A DNA stretch of 64,000 nucleotides, taken from Hippasteria phrygiana. Its lineage: Eukaryota; Echinodermata; Asteroidea; Valvatida; Goniasteridae. A program made the translations under genes and the position numbers. The stretch is taken from contig JAZGUH010000719.1 in the NCBI GenBank assembly GCA_037893225.1, positions 868,001-932,000 on the forward strand. The letters are read 5' to 3'. Positions 35,001 to 40,148 of the stretch are shown here, piece after piece; within the stretch, counting starts at the first letter, position 1; each line of letters opens with the position of its first letter. A model generated the notes under the pieces. It was not told the origin of the DNA, did not search any database, and was given only the letters and a program-made list of their open reading frames with translations.

Positions 35001-37218
35001 CCATTAAAAAAATGCATTTTCCAACCCTTTACTTGTTCTTCCTCACAATTGGCTGATTAGAAGCTTTATCCAGCCAATCAGCTTTGATGTGTTTCGAGAA
35101 GTCAATAAGCAATGGAGCACATTGAGACTGCCTACCCGTCCCAACAACAGACAAAATCCAGTTGTGTTTTATCGGTGGTCATGTGTGATTCTCATCTTTT
35201 TGTTGTTGATTTGTTTATTTTCAGGGAGGGTGATTTGCGTGTCATTAGGCCCTTTGTGTACACCAGAGAGAAAGATCTGAGGGACTTTGCCGAAAAGGTG
35301 AAACATCAAACGTTAAATATTTTACAATTAAAAAAGATTTATGTAAATATTTAACAATATTCAAAAAGAGCTGAATATGTTGTGCTGCATTGTTTTATCT
35401 GTTGAGAGATTCTCTTAAGTATATAAAACAATTAAATTTATTTATGCAAACATGCAATAATTTTAAGAAGAAATTCACAATTTGCTGTTGGGACTGAAAG
35501 GCAAGAAAATTGTTCGTCTACAGAACTGATGATGAATTTATTTGAGTTTTTTTAGGTTTTTTTTTACACTTTTTAAACTTCAAAAGTTATTAAAAACGTC
35601 AAGTGCATGGTGGAAAGTTGTAAAGATTGTTTTCTAAAAGGGCAATTCGGAAAATACTTTTGGCCGTAATACAAGGATGTGTCTTTTACAATGTTTGTCT
35701 TCATTTTCATGAAGGCCAAACTACCCGTGATTCCAGAGAACTGTCCAGCGTGCTTTGAGGCACCCAAGGTAACAAAAAAACATCACTGTTTCAAAATGTA
35801 ATTACCATTTAAAATTACCCTGTATAACGTGGAGTAAAAATCAAGAGAAGAGTCTCCCAGATGGACCACATTTGAACCAAACCTTGTCTTTCTATATTAT
35901 ACACAAATGCGCATTTGTTAAGAAAATAATGTTGTACACTGCGAGCAATTTGTGCTAAAGTTTCAAGCGTTGCCATCAGTGTAATGAAAATAACATGGCC
36001 CCAGAGCTCAACAAATTTATTTTTCCAAAGTTACTGATGGTTGTACATGCATGCTATATTTGGGGCTAAATTGCATTGAATTGAAGTTCAACCGAGATTT
36101 TTTTTTTAACTGATAATTTACCACATCATGCTTTTAAGGGGTCAGTATATGGCCTTGTGATACTTGCCTTCCTTGCCGTGACCCGGGTTCGAATCCCACC
36201 AGGACCGACATGTGGATTGGGTTTTCCCCCAGAATATCATTCTCGGATTTTCCCTCCCACAGGTTTCTTCAGGCTTTCGAGCGTACAGCGTAATGTGCGC
36301 TTTTGAGGAATCCATGGTTTCATTACCAGAAAGAATTTAATAAGGGCATAAATAAGGGAATAAATATGTGCTGGGCCGGTTTTAAACGTACGTTTAAAAC
36401 CGCCTTGGGGCCTGGGTGCTTGATAATGACCCGAGCCGAAAGTCATTATCAGCGTCCAGGCCCAAAGGCGGTTTTAAACGTACGTTTAAAACCGGCCCAG
36501 CACATATTTATTCCCATTCATAAAATACCTTTTTGTATAATTAAGCAAAAACCACCGAAAATTATAGATTTCCAATGATTTTGTTCGATTTTTTTTTACC
36601 TTGGTTTGCAAAACACCCCTTTAGCTATTTAATGGTTCGTGCCACGCGCGAGTAGTGCTAAACATTTCCTTATATGGAAATTGACGCGCTCGCCAGGTGG
36701 TGCAGAACGCAGCTAGTGCCGGTGTAGTGTGAAATTATGGACTCTAAATACGGACGCATCGGTAGTATTGTGCTTGCGTTATTAGGAGAGTGACTGGTTG
36801 CTCGAGTGTTCAACCAATAAAATGGACCAGATTTTGTAGGACTCTACATTTCGTGTGACAACGAAAAAAATGACCCACGTGACAGGCTCTCGACCAATAG
36901 GGATAGTGAAACTCGCTGAGGCATTTCTGAATGATAATTGACAGTTGAAAATGAACAGATTTCTTATAATATTGCTCACACTTTTCCCCCCTAATTTGTG
37001 GGGGAAAAAAGGGATGATTATCTTTTGCTATCGTTTATATCACTGTTTTGTCTTAGGAGCGTCACCGCACCAAGCAACTACTTGCATCACAGGAGCTGTT
37101 GTTTCCAAGACTCTACAGCAGTCTGCAGGCAGCCATGAAACCACTAATGGCCAAGAACAAGACTGGAATGGAGTCTGGTTGCAAGAAAGAAGACTTCTTT
37201 GAAAACAGTGATCTGTGA
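1850..37218 (+). CDS. Class V PLP enzyme (cysteine-desulfurase-like) fused to TtcA-type PP-loop ATPase, 22 visible exons, 5' partial
   Basis: I joined 22 exons by reading frame, GT-AG sites and family resemblance. They total 3455 nt, and the phases close exactly to 1150 visible residues plus a TGA stop. Residues are numbered from the first complete codon at 1852. Residues 1 to about 540 are a class V aminotransferase fold, with DYTASGR, THTTT, FEHHSN, SAASN, FWDYAT, the PLP lysine 211 in SPHKFVGG, and GGCACAGPY with Cys357 and Cys359. About 540-885 is polar low-complexity linker. About 890-1150 is a PP-loop ATPase with SGGKDS at 921-926, CSFC at 999-1002 and CPAC at 1089-1092, matching the layout of the Fe-S tRNA thiolase TtcA. 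Known relatives act separately: desulfurases mobilise cysteine sulfur, and TtcA thiolates tRNA cytidine. Coupling within one chain is inference. The exon or exons for the N-terminus were not found in 1-1849. Confidence 0.88.
1993..2049 (+). repeat. (TAA)n microsatellite
   Basis: About 18 uninterrupted TAA units in the intron after exon 1. The rest of 2050-2752 holds low-copy AT-rich sequence in which I see nothing specific. Confidence 0.9.
2753..2869 (+). CDS. Fusion gene exon 2, THTTT motif
   Basis: Encodes [19 protein letters not shown] then THTTTTV and ends in YRHEA plus a split Arg. The acceptor ggtag at 2752 is chosen over the nearer ttgcag at 2762 because it keeps frame with exon 1 and completes GRSL. 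Donor is GTAAGA. Confidence 0.88.
3029..3850 (+). repeat. 22-bp minisatellite, about 31 clear units plus degenerate tail
   Basis: Unit resembles GGATCAGTTTCAGTTCTGGG plus two bases (tt or ct). Clear copies run to about 3720 and then diverge. The unit length is not a multiple of three, yet no frame meets a stop on the plus strand, so three overlapping open frames spell the same 22-residue Phe/Ser/Gly repeat. It is intronic (between exons 2 and 3), and I do not consider it coding. Confidence 0.9.
3942..4000. mobile_element. 59-bp TTAA-flanked mini-element
   Basis: TTAA at 3938-3941 and 4001-4004 bracket ccctaat to gttaggg. The core 'cccaaatcctccaattt' recurs at 7246 and (variant) 63855, so this is a very short derivative of the ccctaac/gttaggg family. 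Confidence 0.5.
4033..4119 (+). repeat. Facing G-run and C-run (hairpin or G-quadruplex capable)
   Basis: A G-rich run at 4033-4056 is followed 40 bp later by a C-run at about 4096-4118, so the two can pair or form G-quadruplexes on opposite strands. It lies about 250 bp upstream of exon 3. Exact lengths of such runs are often unreliable in assemblies. Confidence 0.75.
4370..4487 (+). CDS. Fusion gene exon 3, cofactor-loop GTGCTAA
   Basis: Encodes [19 protein letters not shown] then [14 protein letters not shown]. The TGCTAA turn is where class V enzymes contact the PLP phosphate. Acceptor tatattcag, donor GTGAGT; the exon ends in phase 0. Confidence 0.9.
4488..5922. other. Intron after exon 3
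   Basis: AT-rich intron. About 5480-5610 holds a copy of a dispersed repeat with ends like tagagtaccgaagt that occurs also at 51790-51975 and 54894-55060. Nothing gene-like otherwise. Confidence 0.5.
5923..5988 (+). CDS. Fusion gene exon 4, FEHHSN motif
   Basis: 22 codons, [18 protein letters not shown] onward. The second His of EHHSN corresponds to the His that stacks on the PLP ring in class V enzymes. Acceptor cttactag, donor GTAAGT. Confidence 0.92.
6784..6849 (+). CDS. Fusion gene exon 5
   Basis: 22 codons, [18 protein letters not shown] onward, in the stretch between the His motif and the SAASN motif. Acceptor ctttcag, donor GTATGT, phase 0 at both ends. Confidence 0.88.
6850..8570. 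other. Intron after exon 5 with tRNA-like and Pro/Leu-type repeats
   Basis: Contains a C-run (7143-7156), a tRNA-like SINE head at about 7620-7688 (ggttcaagccc B box, 'ctgcacttgaaagcagg' arm) flanked by a duplicated 'acaacactgagtatacagtg' segment (7460 and 7712), and at 8112-8335 a repeat shared with 52560-52805. Confidence 0.6.
7620..7688 (+). mobile_element. tRNA-like SINE head
   Basis: Related modules at 39110-39176 and 54262-54330 share the arm ctgcac...gcagg, the B box ggttc(a/g)a and a tail containing 'actgagcatacagtgctt'. Three copies with tails suggest a second SINE family rather than tRNA genes. Confidence 0.6.
8571..8752 (+). CDS. Fusion gene exon 6, SAASN and FWDYAT motifs
   Basis: Encodes [13 protein letters not shown] and [19 protein letters not shown]. 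The Asp of FWDYAT is the expected acidic partner of the PLP pyridine nitrogen. Acceptor ccgttacag, donor GTAAGA; ends in phase 2. Confidence 0.93.
8753..9875. other. Intron after exon 6 with SINE fragment
   Basis: 9363-9533 carries two tRNA-derived pieces in opposite orientation around the 'ctatgttggcggtctccc' module seen at 1-60, a rearranged copy of that composite. Nothing gene-like elsewhere. Confidence 0.5.
9876..10029 (+). CDS. Fusion gene exon 7, PLP lysine exon
   Basis: Encodes [19 protein letters not shown] then [15 protein letters not shown] and a glycine-rich turn. The Lys codon at 9928-9930 is the Schiff-base lysine of this family. Acceptor ttgtatctag, donor GTAAGT. A hAT element begins only 22 bp past the exon end. 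Confidence 0.93.
10557..10617 (+). repeat. Four-copy 18-bp tandem
   Basis: Units of ggctttgcttggagga, inside the hAT element. Confidence 0.8.
10755..10970. mobile_element. Degenerate TTAA-type MITE nested in the hAT element
   Basis: Left end TTAA|ccccttgcgtac and right end ccgtactcgagg match the elements at 57741-58020 and 58725-58936. The right-hand TTAA is lost. Confidence 0.55.
11729..12625. mobile_element. Nested element with inverted ends
   Basis: Left ggccaacaaaaatagttctg and its right-hand inverse agaactatttttgcgggggc, with cttccg / cggaag continuing inward, bracket about 900 bp. The target duplication is unclear. Confidence 0.45.
13416..14023. mobile_element. Pogo-like MITE with end motif amplified into a 23-bp satellite
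   Basis: TA at 13414-13415 and 14024-14025 flank inverted ends cattgaaacgccgctata and tatagcggtgttccactg, which resemble pogo/Tigger ends. About ten 23-bp units (gaacgttatagcgg + cgttatacc) run from about 13791 to 14010 and reuse the ends' own 'ctataccgaac' motif. Confidence 0.75.
14525..15790. repeat. CRE-rich tandem repeat block A
   Basis: Several degenerate units of roughly 330-440 bp, each carrying 'gatgacgtcatgatgacgtc' clusters, 'gagatatggct' and 'aaaaagaatttcgaat'. Related blocks are at 20205-20520 and 32915-33960. Confidence 0.7.
15791..20204. repeat. Large-intron stretch with dispersed repeats
   Basis: Contains a widespread 'gggttcccacagaaatctga' repeat (15828), a run of 'gttacatgtgaaac' units around 17250-17660 related to the ends of the 56598-57580 element, and at 18190-19290 several copies of the 'aaagtaaaatctc ... 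aaatcttgaa ... gtggcacat' repeat that also occurs at both window ends. 19290-20200 is moderately GC-rich and unexplained. No gene seen. Confidence 0.5.
20205..20836. repeat. CRE-rich repeat block B, GAA run and MITE fragment
   Basis: 20205-20520 repeats block A. 20636-20680 is a GAA/A-rich microsatellite. 20728-20836 is the inverted right half of the cttgcgtacgg-type TTAA element, ending cttcaaggggttaa 42 bp before exon 8. Confidence 0.65.
20878..21035 (+). CDS. Fusion gene exon 8
   Basis: Encodes [19 protein letters not shown] then [19 protein letters not shown], a highly conserved block after the PLP lysine. It joins exon 7 in phase 0 across an intron of about 10.8 kb. Acceptor tgttcgcag, donor GTAACT. 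Confidence 0.93.
21036..22974. other. Introns around exon 9
   Basis: Apart from exon 9 (21671-21875) I see only AT-rich unique-looking sequence here; short open frames have no family resemblance. Confidence 0.5.
21671..21875 (+). CDS. Fusion gene exon 9, catalytic-cysteine loop
   Basis: Encodes a strand block ending [10 protein letters not shown], then [18 protein letters not shown] and [13 protein letters not shown]. Cys codons lie at 21849-21851 and 21855-21857. In SufS-type desulfurases the persulfide cysteine sits in this loop, so one of these is the likely catalytic Cys. Acceptor tttttcag, donor GTATAA. Confidence 0.93.
22975..23036 (+). CDS. Fusion gene exon 10
   Basis: Short exon, [20 protein letters not shown], continuing the PLP domain. 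Acceptor ttattcag, donor GTAAGG; the final Gly codon is split to exon 11. Confidence 0.88.
23073..23530. mobile_element. Long hairpin element, about 208-bp arms, TA-flanked
   Basis: 23073-23280 and 23321-23530 are near-perfect inverted copies with a 40-bp loop. Ends are tacagggtggttcaaa and tttgaaccaccctgta, so this looks like a foldback mariner-type MITE. It lies in the intron after exon 10. Confidence 0.85.
24014..24073 (+). CDS. Fusion gene exon 11
   Basis: Encodes [19 protein letters not shown] with split codons at both ends that match exons 10 and 12. Acceptor ttccatag, donor GTATGT. Confidence 0.88.
24074..25025. other. Intron after exon 11
   Basis: Holds a (CAATT)5 microsatellite at 24241-24268 and otherwise AT-rich sequence with no supported feature. 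Confidence 0.6.
25026..25137 (+). CDS. Fusion gene exon 12
   Basis: Encodes [18 protein letters not shown] and then a helix ending WKLLPQ. The RLNLPYFM block is typical of the C-terminal subdomain of this class V subfamily. Acceptor caccgtag, donor GTAATT. Confidence 0.9.
25987..26145 (+). CDS. Fusion gene exon 13
   Basis: 53 codons, [19 protein letters not shown] then [10 protein letters not shown] and a Pro-rich tail, ending DYE. This is the end of the recognisable PLP-domain core. Acceptor ctcccag, donor GTACAT. Confidence 0.88.
26303..26347 (+). CDS. Fusion gene exon 14
   Basis: 15 codons, [15 protein letters not shown], a probable amphipathic helix. Acceptor aattttcag, donor GTATGC, phase 0 at both ends. 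Confidence 0.82.
27100..28272 (+). CDS. Fusion gene exon 15, 391-codon linker exon
   Basis: Much the largest exon and open throughout. The first roughly 30 residues ([20 protein letters not shown], then WFMLPSEAL) look structured and probably close the PLP domain. The middle is rich in Ser, Asn, Lys, Glu, Asp and Thr with no motif I recognise, so probably disordered. The last residues, [15 protein letters not shown], lead into the PP-loop domain. Acceptor cttttgtag, donor GTAAGA. Phase 0 on both sides would allow exon skipping without a frame change. Confidence 0.88.
28735..28966. mobile_element. Short hAT-type element with 8-bp target duplication
   Basis: CAGTTCAG at 28735-28742 and 28959-28966 flanks 28743-28958. 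Ends are cagcggcgtagcc and gctatgccactg, the common hAT form. Interior has G-rich and C-rich runs. Confidence 0.8.
29215..29345 (-). mobile_element. SINE fragment, minus orientation
   Basis: Reverse B box (gatttgaacctgcgacc) followed by the ctatgttggcggtctccc module and cagaagtcataaacccata, a rearranged copy of 600-800. Confidence 0.6.
29606..29728 (+). CDS. Fusion gene exon 16, PP-loop SGGKDS
   Basis: Encodes [18 protein letters not shown] then [20 protein letters not shown] is the pyrophosphate-binding loop of N-type ATP pyrophosphatases. Acceptor ttcttacag, donor GTATCG. Confidence 0.94.
29941..30232 (+). repeat. 48-bp tandem array, six copies, each with a 3' splice-site-like motif
   Basis: Six near-identical units containing ttttccttgttgccttacag. 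Period 48 keeps all frames open as 16-residue repeats, but the array is in the intron between exons 16 and 17 and is not in frame with either. Confidence 0.9.
30526..30643 (+). CDS. Fusion gene exon 17
   Basis: Encodes [33 protein letters not shown] and EEQ, the strand-helix block after the PP-loop in TtcA relatives. Acceptor tttttcag, donor GTAAGA; ends in phase 1. Confidence 0.92.
30955..31040 (-). mobile_element. tRNA-derived SINE head, minus strand
   Basis: Reading the minus strand gives a 7-bp perfect acceptor pairing ggcagga/tcctgcc, A box tggctcagttgg and B box ggttcgagtcc. The D stem has a mismatch, the base before the anticodon is C instead of U and the anticodon stem has a mismatch, so I call it a SINE head. 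Confidence 0.65.
31265..31418 (+). CDS. Fusion gene exon 18, CSFC Fe-S motif
   Basis: Encodes [19 protein letters not shown], then [15 protein letters not shown]. The [11 protein letters not shown] block matches the first two cluster-ligand cysteines of TtcA, and GQHLDD is the conserved substrate/Mg motif of this ATPase group. Acceptor ggtcacag, donor GTAAAT. Confidence 0.93.
31419..32264. other. Intron after exon 18
   Basis: Begins with a degenerate 'cctcttgaatacggacgacgg' fragment of the TTAA-type MITE (31487-31560) and holds a G-run (31663-31676). Nothing else supported. Confidence 0.45.
32265..32327 (+). CDS. Fusion gene exon 19
   Basis: Completes AES with exon 18 and encodes [20 protein letters not shown], the helix after GQHLDD in TtcA proteins. 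Acceptor attcatag, donor GTAAGT. Confidence 0.9.
32423..32637. mobile_element. TTAA-flanked piggyBac-like MITE (ccctaac family)
   Basis: TTAA at 32419-32422 and 32638-32641 flank ccctaact to gttaggg. The interior 'ttggcaccattacttta', 'catggagctatgatg' is shared in inverted orientation with 61279-61490, and directly with 58141-58343. Confidence 0.7.
32725..34000. repeat. CRE-rich repeat block C with hairpin end
   Basis: Starts with cttttccgcaattcctgcgg (a 10-bp-stem hairpin, 32729-32753), continues with CRE clusters in the reverse orientation of block A, and ends tgcggaaaagcatgtgttc. Confidence 0.65.
34001..35224. other. Rest of the intron before exon 20
   Basis: AT-rich. 34740-34930 ('ggtaggattggccacatttt' region) recurs in inverted or direct form at 55255-55330 and 59860-60030. 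No gene. Confidence 0.45.
35225..35297 (+). CDS. Fusion gene exon 20
   Basis: Encodes [20 protein letters not shown] then DFAEK; the VIRP-x3-Y-x-REKD block is conserved in TtcA-type enzymes. Acceptor tattttcag, donor GTGAAA. Confidence 0.9.
35715..35768 (+). CDS. Fusion gene exon 21, CPAC motif
   Basis: 18 codons, [18 protein letters not shown]. The CPAC lines up with the late CxxC of TtcA that supplies the third cluster cysteine. The acceptor ttttcatgaag is weak but the frame and motif support it. Donor GTAACA. Confidence 0.86.
36357..36515. repeat. Nested palindrome in the intron before exon 22
   Basis: Arms of roughly 65-70 bp (36357-36430 and 36442-36515) are inverted copies. Each arm itself contains a perfect 24-nt palindrome (36378-36401 and 36470-36493) with half-site GGTTTTAAACGT. 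A short SINE-like piece with B box ggttcgaatcc precedes it at 36180-36300. Confidence 0.85.
37057..37218 (+). CDS. Fusion gene exon 22 (terminal)
   Basis: Encodes [20 protein letters not shown], a helical tail to SDL, then TGA at 37216-37218. Acceptor ttgtcttag. The basic Lys-rich C-terminus resembles the end of other TtcA-like proteins in position, not in detail. Confidence 0.9.
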   Translation, partial: ERHRTKQLLASQELLFPRLYSSLQAAMKPLMAKNKTGMESGCKKEDFFENSDL

Positions 37219-37356
37219 TTGAAAAGCCTCGCCAATGGCTTATGGAGCATTGTCTAGACTCTACTGCAGTCAGTAGATAGTTGTGGAATTATTGATTTTG
37301 GTGGTGAAGAGTCATCTGTAATTGAACAGTCTTGTCAAAGGCTTATGGAGTGTTAC

Positions 37357-37412
37357 TTAGGGACTGTTTGTTTCACACGGATCGCGATCCTTGCGAAACA
37401 AACAGGCCCTTA
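37357..37412. mobile_element. 50-bp TTA-flanked MITE in the fusion gene 3' UTR
   Basis: TTA at 37357-37359 and 37410-37412 flank gggactgtttgtttc and its inverse gaaacaaacaggccc. The loop holds the palindrome ggatcgcgatcc (37379-37390). Harbinger-like by target site. It lies about 140 bp after the stop. Confidence 0.6.
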
Positions 37413-37882
37413 TTTAGGCTCTACATCGGATGGCCAAGAACATTAATGGCATGTTGCAAGAAGGAAGACTTCTTTGTAGACGATGATATGTGACTGAAGA
37501 GTCCTTTGTATGGACAGACCCTCATTGCTTAGAACAAGGATGGGAGGAAGTCTCCGGGTTGAATGAAAAACTTTTTAAAAAAATTGGCAAAAATTCATAA
37601 TCTCAATATGCGAAATAGACTCCCTGGCATCGAATGTTGAAAATTGAGTTTTGGCTGGAAATCAGTAAAAATGTCAATGCTATTCTTTTGACACCCCTCC
37701 CTAAAAAAAAAGGGAAAATTGATAATCTTCTTGTGAAAATGGAATCACAGGTATTTATACTATCTCTTTCAATCAGATTTAGAGAATTAAATTTTTTGTT
37801 CCCCCACATCTGCAAAAATGTTGATTTGTAAGCAAAAGACTCCAAGGCACACGATGCAGAAATTTTTAGTCCTATTCAGTAA

Positions 37883-37895
37883 ATTAAAGATTAAA
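37883..37895 (+). terminator. Candidate poly(A) signal of the fusion gene (two ATTAAA)
   Basis: Two overlapping-register ATTAAA hexamers about 665 bp past the stop codon, followed by a T/G-rich stretch. I saw no canonical AATAAA between the stop and this point. Confidence 0.4.
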
Positions 37896-38082
37896 GCATG
37901 CAGATTGTTGGCGATTTGTTTTCTTTAGCTTTGGGAGGGGGGGGGGGGGGGGGTTAACAAAATTATTTATAATCCTAATACTGCTCCCATTCGTATTGCC
38001 ATGTTGAGATAAAAGTTGAAGGGATGCAGTGTTCTCAGACTATTGCTAGGTAACAAGACAACTGTACAACTCATAATGATGA

Positions 38083-38088
38083 TTTATT
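38083..38088 (-). terminator. Candidate poly(A) signal of RanGAP1
   Basis: TTTATT on the plus strand reads AATAAA on the minus strand, about 2 kb past the RanGAP1 stop. Another AATAAA at 38308-38313 lies inside a mariner-like element and could be used instead. Confidence 0.35.
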
Positions 38089-38218
38089 TACAGGAATTAC
38101 AAACGTCTTTTGACTGGGGCAAAAGGTTTGCATTGGAAATCAGTTTTTAAATATACCAAACTAAAGAGAACGATTTCAGTATTTTCTGTAATTAATTTAT
38201 GTACTATCTGCCACAATA

Positions 38219-38651
38219 CAGGGTGTCCCAAAAATATGTCCAGGCAACCTCAGAATCTAGATTTCAACAGATCCTGATGCGGGAACTTCTTACATGAAAA
38301 ATAGTCTTTATTTCATCAAAATCAGTCAAGCCATTTTTGTGAAGCAAGGTCAGCCGCCAACTCCAGGAGATCCAGAGCGGAGGATACGGTATTCGAGATG
38401 GTGTGGTGATGAGGCAGTTTCCTCAACAAACGGAACACTAGAGCCTATGCAGCAAAAGACCATCCACCCAGGGAGTTTACTTTAGACTCAAGAAACGATC
38501 AGAGAGATTCCCTTTATGACTGGGCTGCTATAACCACAGACGAAAAAAAGTCAGTCAGTCACTCCTAGTTGGGGGCTGACCTTGCTGCACAAAAAAATTA
38601 CATAACTTCTGATTGGTTTGGCCTAGAATATTTTTTTTTTGGGACACCCTG
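38219..38651. mobile_element. Mariner-like MITE between the convergent genes
   Basis: Ends cagggtgtcccaaaaa and ttttttgggacaccctg, flanked by TA. The interior has no intact transposase frame. Confidence 0.7.
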
Positions 38652-39109
38652 TATACAAGTCAGGACATAAACTAAAAATGTACAGCTCACAGCAAAACAG
38701 TATATCTATGTAAAACACAAAATATGTAAATAAAATGCAAATGAAATATGGACACTTGTCTAGATGTTTCTTCATAAGTTACAAACAATGTGGTCCATAG
38801 ACACAAATTTAAAAAGCCAATCCCAAATTTCCCCTGAGGGGGTAATACTCTGAGTAATGTTCAATAGATTATCCATGATTTACATACTAAAGAAATTTCA
38901 CAAGAAAACAATGGAACTAGGGTGTGCAGACTTTTGAAGTGCACTGGTTGTTGCACATATACTCCAATACACTTTGTGCACCCATTCTGGGGTATGTGAC
39001 TGTCACACAATGAACACTGAATTTTACAGGTATTTTAGCAGAAAACTGTTGCTGGTTTAAGCACTGCGTCACAGTCAAGTACAGCTTAAGGCATGCTTGT
39101 GCAAGCTTG

Positions 39110-39250
39110 GTATTCGAGTGGTTATGATGTCTGCACTAGTAAGCAGGAGGTCATGGGTTCGAGTCCCACCCGAGAAGCCTGTGGATTTTGTTCACAGGCT
39201 CTTGGAAAGCACTGAGCATACAGTGCTTAATACACTACGTCAGGAAAGGG
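39110..39250 (+). mobile_element. tRNA-like SINE with tail
   Basis: Head tcgagtggttatgatgtctg, arm ctgcactagtaagcagg and B box ggttcgagtcc. The tail 'actgagcatacagtgctt' is shared with the copies near 7.6 kb and 54.3 kb. Confidence 0.65.
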
Positions 39251-40078
39251 CAACAAAATATCTCTTCTAATTAAAAAAATCCTGATGATGCGCTATGCCT
39301 GTAGATTTTAAATGCCAATCTTTGATTCACCACTCACAGTTTCTACCCCATGTGCTACAACCATGTCCAATTGATTTAAATTCTATTTGTAAAAATGGAA
39401 AATGCAACTTACTCCTATGAATTTTTTTACCCATTTACATTGTTCTACAGCCAAAATGCTTCACACATTCTGGGTCGCTGAGTACAAAAATGGTGCTTAA
39501 AATTGTCAGTTGGCCCTATTTTTTTAAGATATGGAATCGGATCGGTAGCTATTATCCTGGAATTGGGAAGGGAGGAGTTTGATTAAACTGCGGGAAGAGC
39601 TCTTGATTCAAACCCACAATGCATATAATAGGTAAAACTACATGTACATTGTACATACAACTGCCAACATTTCTCATGAGTAGCTCTTTTGTTAAGCGTC
39701 TGACTGCATTATACATGTGTTCATTATATGTGCATTGTGGCAATTTTTTGGAAACTAGCCAATTGATTGTTTTTATGGTCACATTTGTCTTGAGCACCCC
39801 AAAATCCATAGAAGGAAACACATTTCATCTCTGAAGCACAAAATCTGTCGAAATTTGTAGACTAGTGTTATTTTGCATACATTAGAAAGCAGATTCTCAA
39901 TCTTTTTGTCTACACTGATAGACATGATAGAGGTGAACACCTACCTGATGGTTACACATGATAAAAAACAAACCAAAATGCAAACGACCAAAATAGGAGA
40001 AAAATCTTTGATCTTCCGTCCATTCATTCCTCGATAAGATTGCCGCTTGTGTTGCTTGTGATCTTTTCCTCATACAAA

Positions 40079-40148
40079 TCAAATTGAGTACAGCGCCTGA
40101 AGAAAGTCGTGCTTGGGCAGAACACACAAATCCACCACTGGGTGAGTC
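40079..40148 (-). CDS. RANGAP1: RanGAP1 exon o (terminal)
   Basis: Completes a Lys, then [22 protein letters not shown] and TGA at 40079-40081. The end resembles vertebrate RanGAP1 (Leu-Gln-x-Leu-Tyr). Acceptor tttgcag. Confidence 0.92.
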
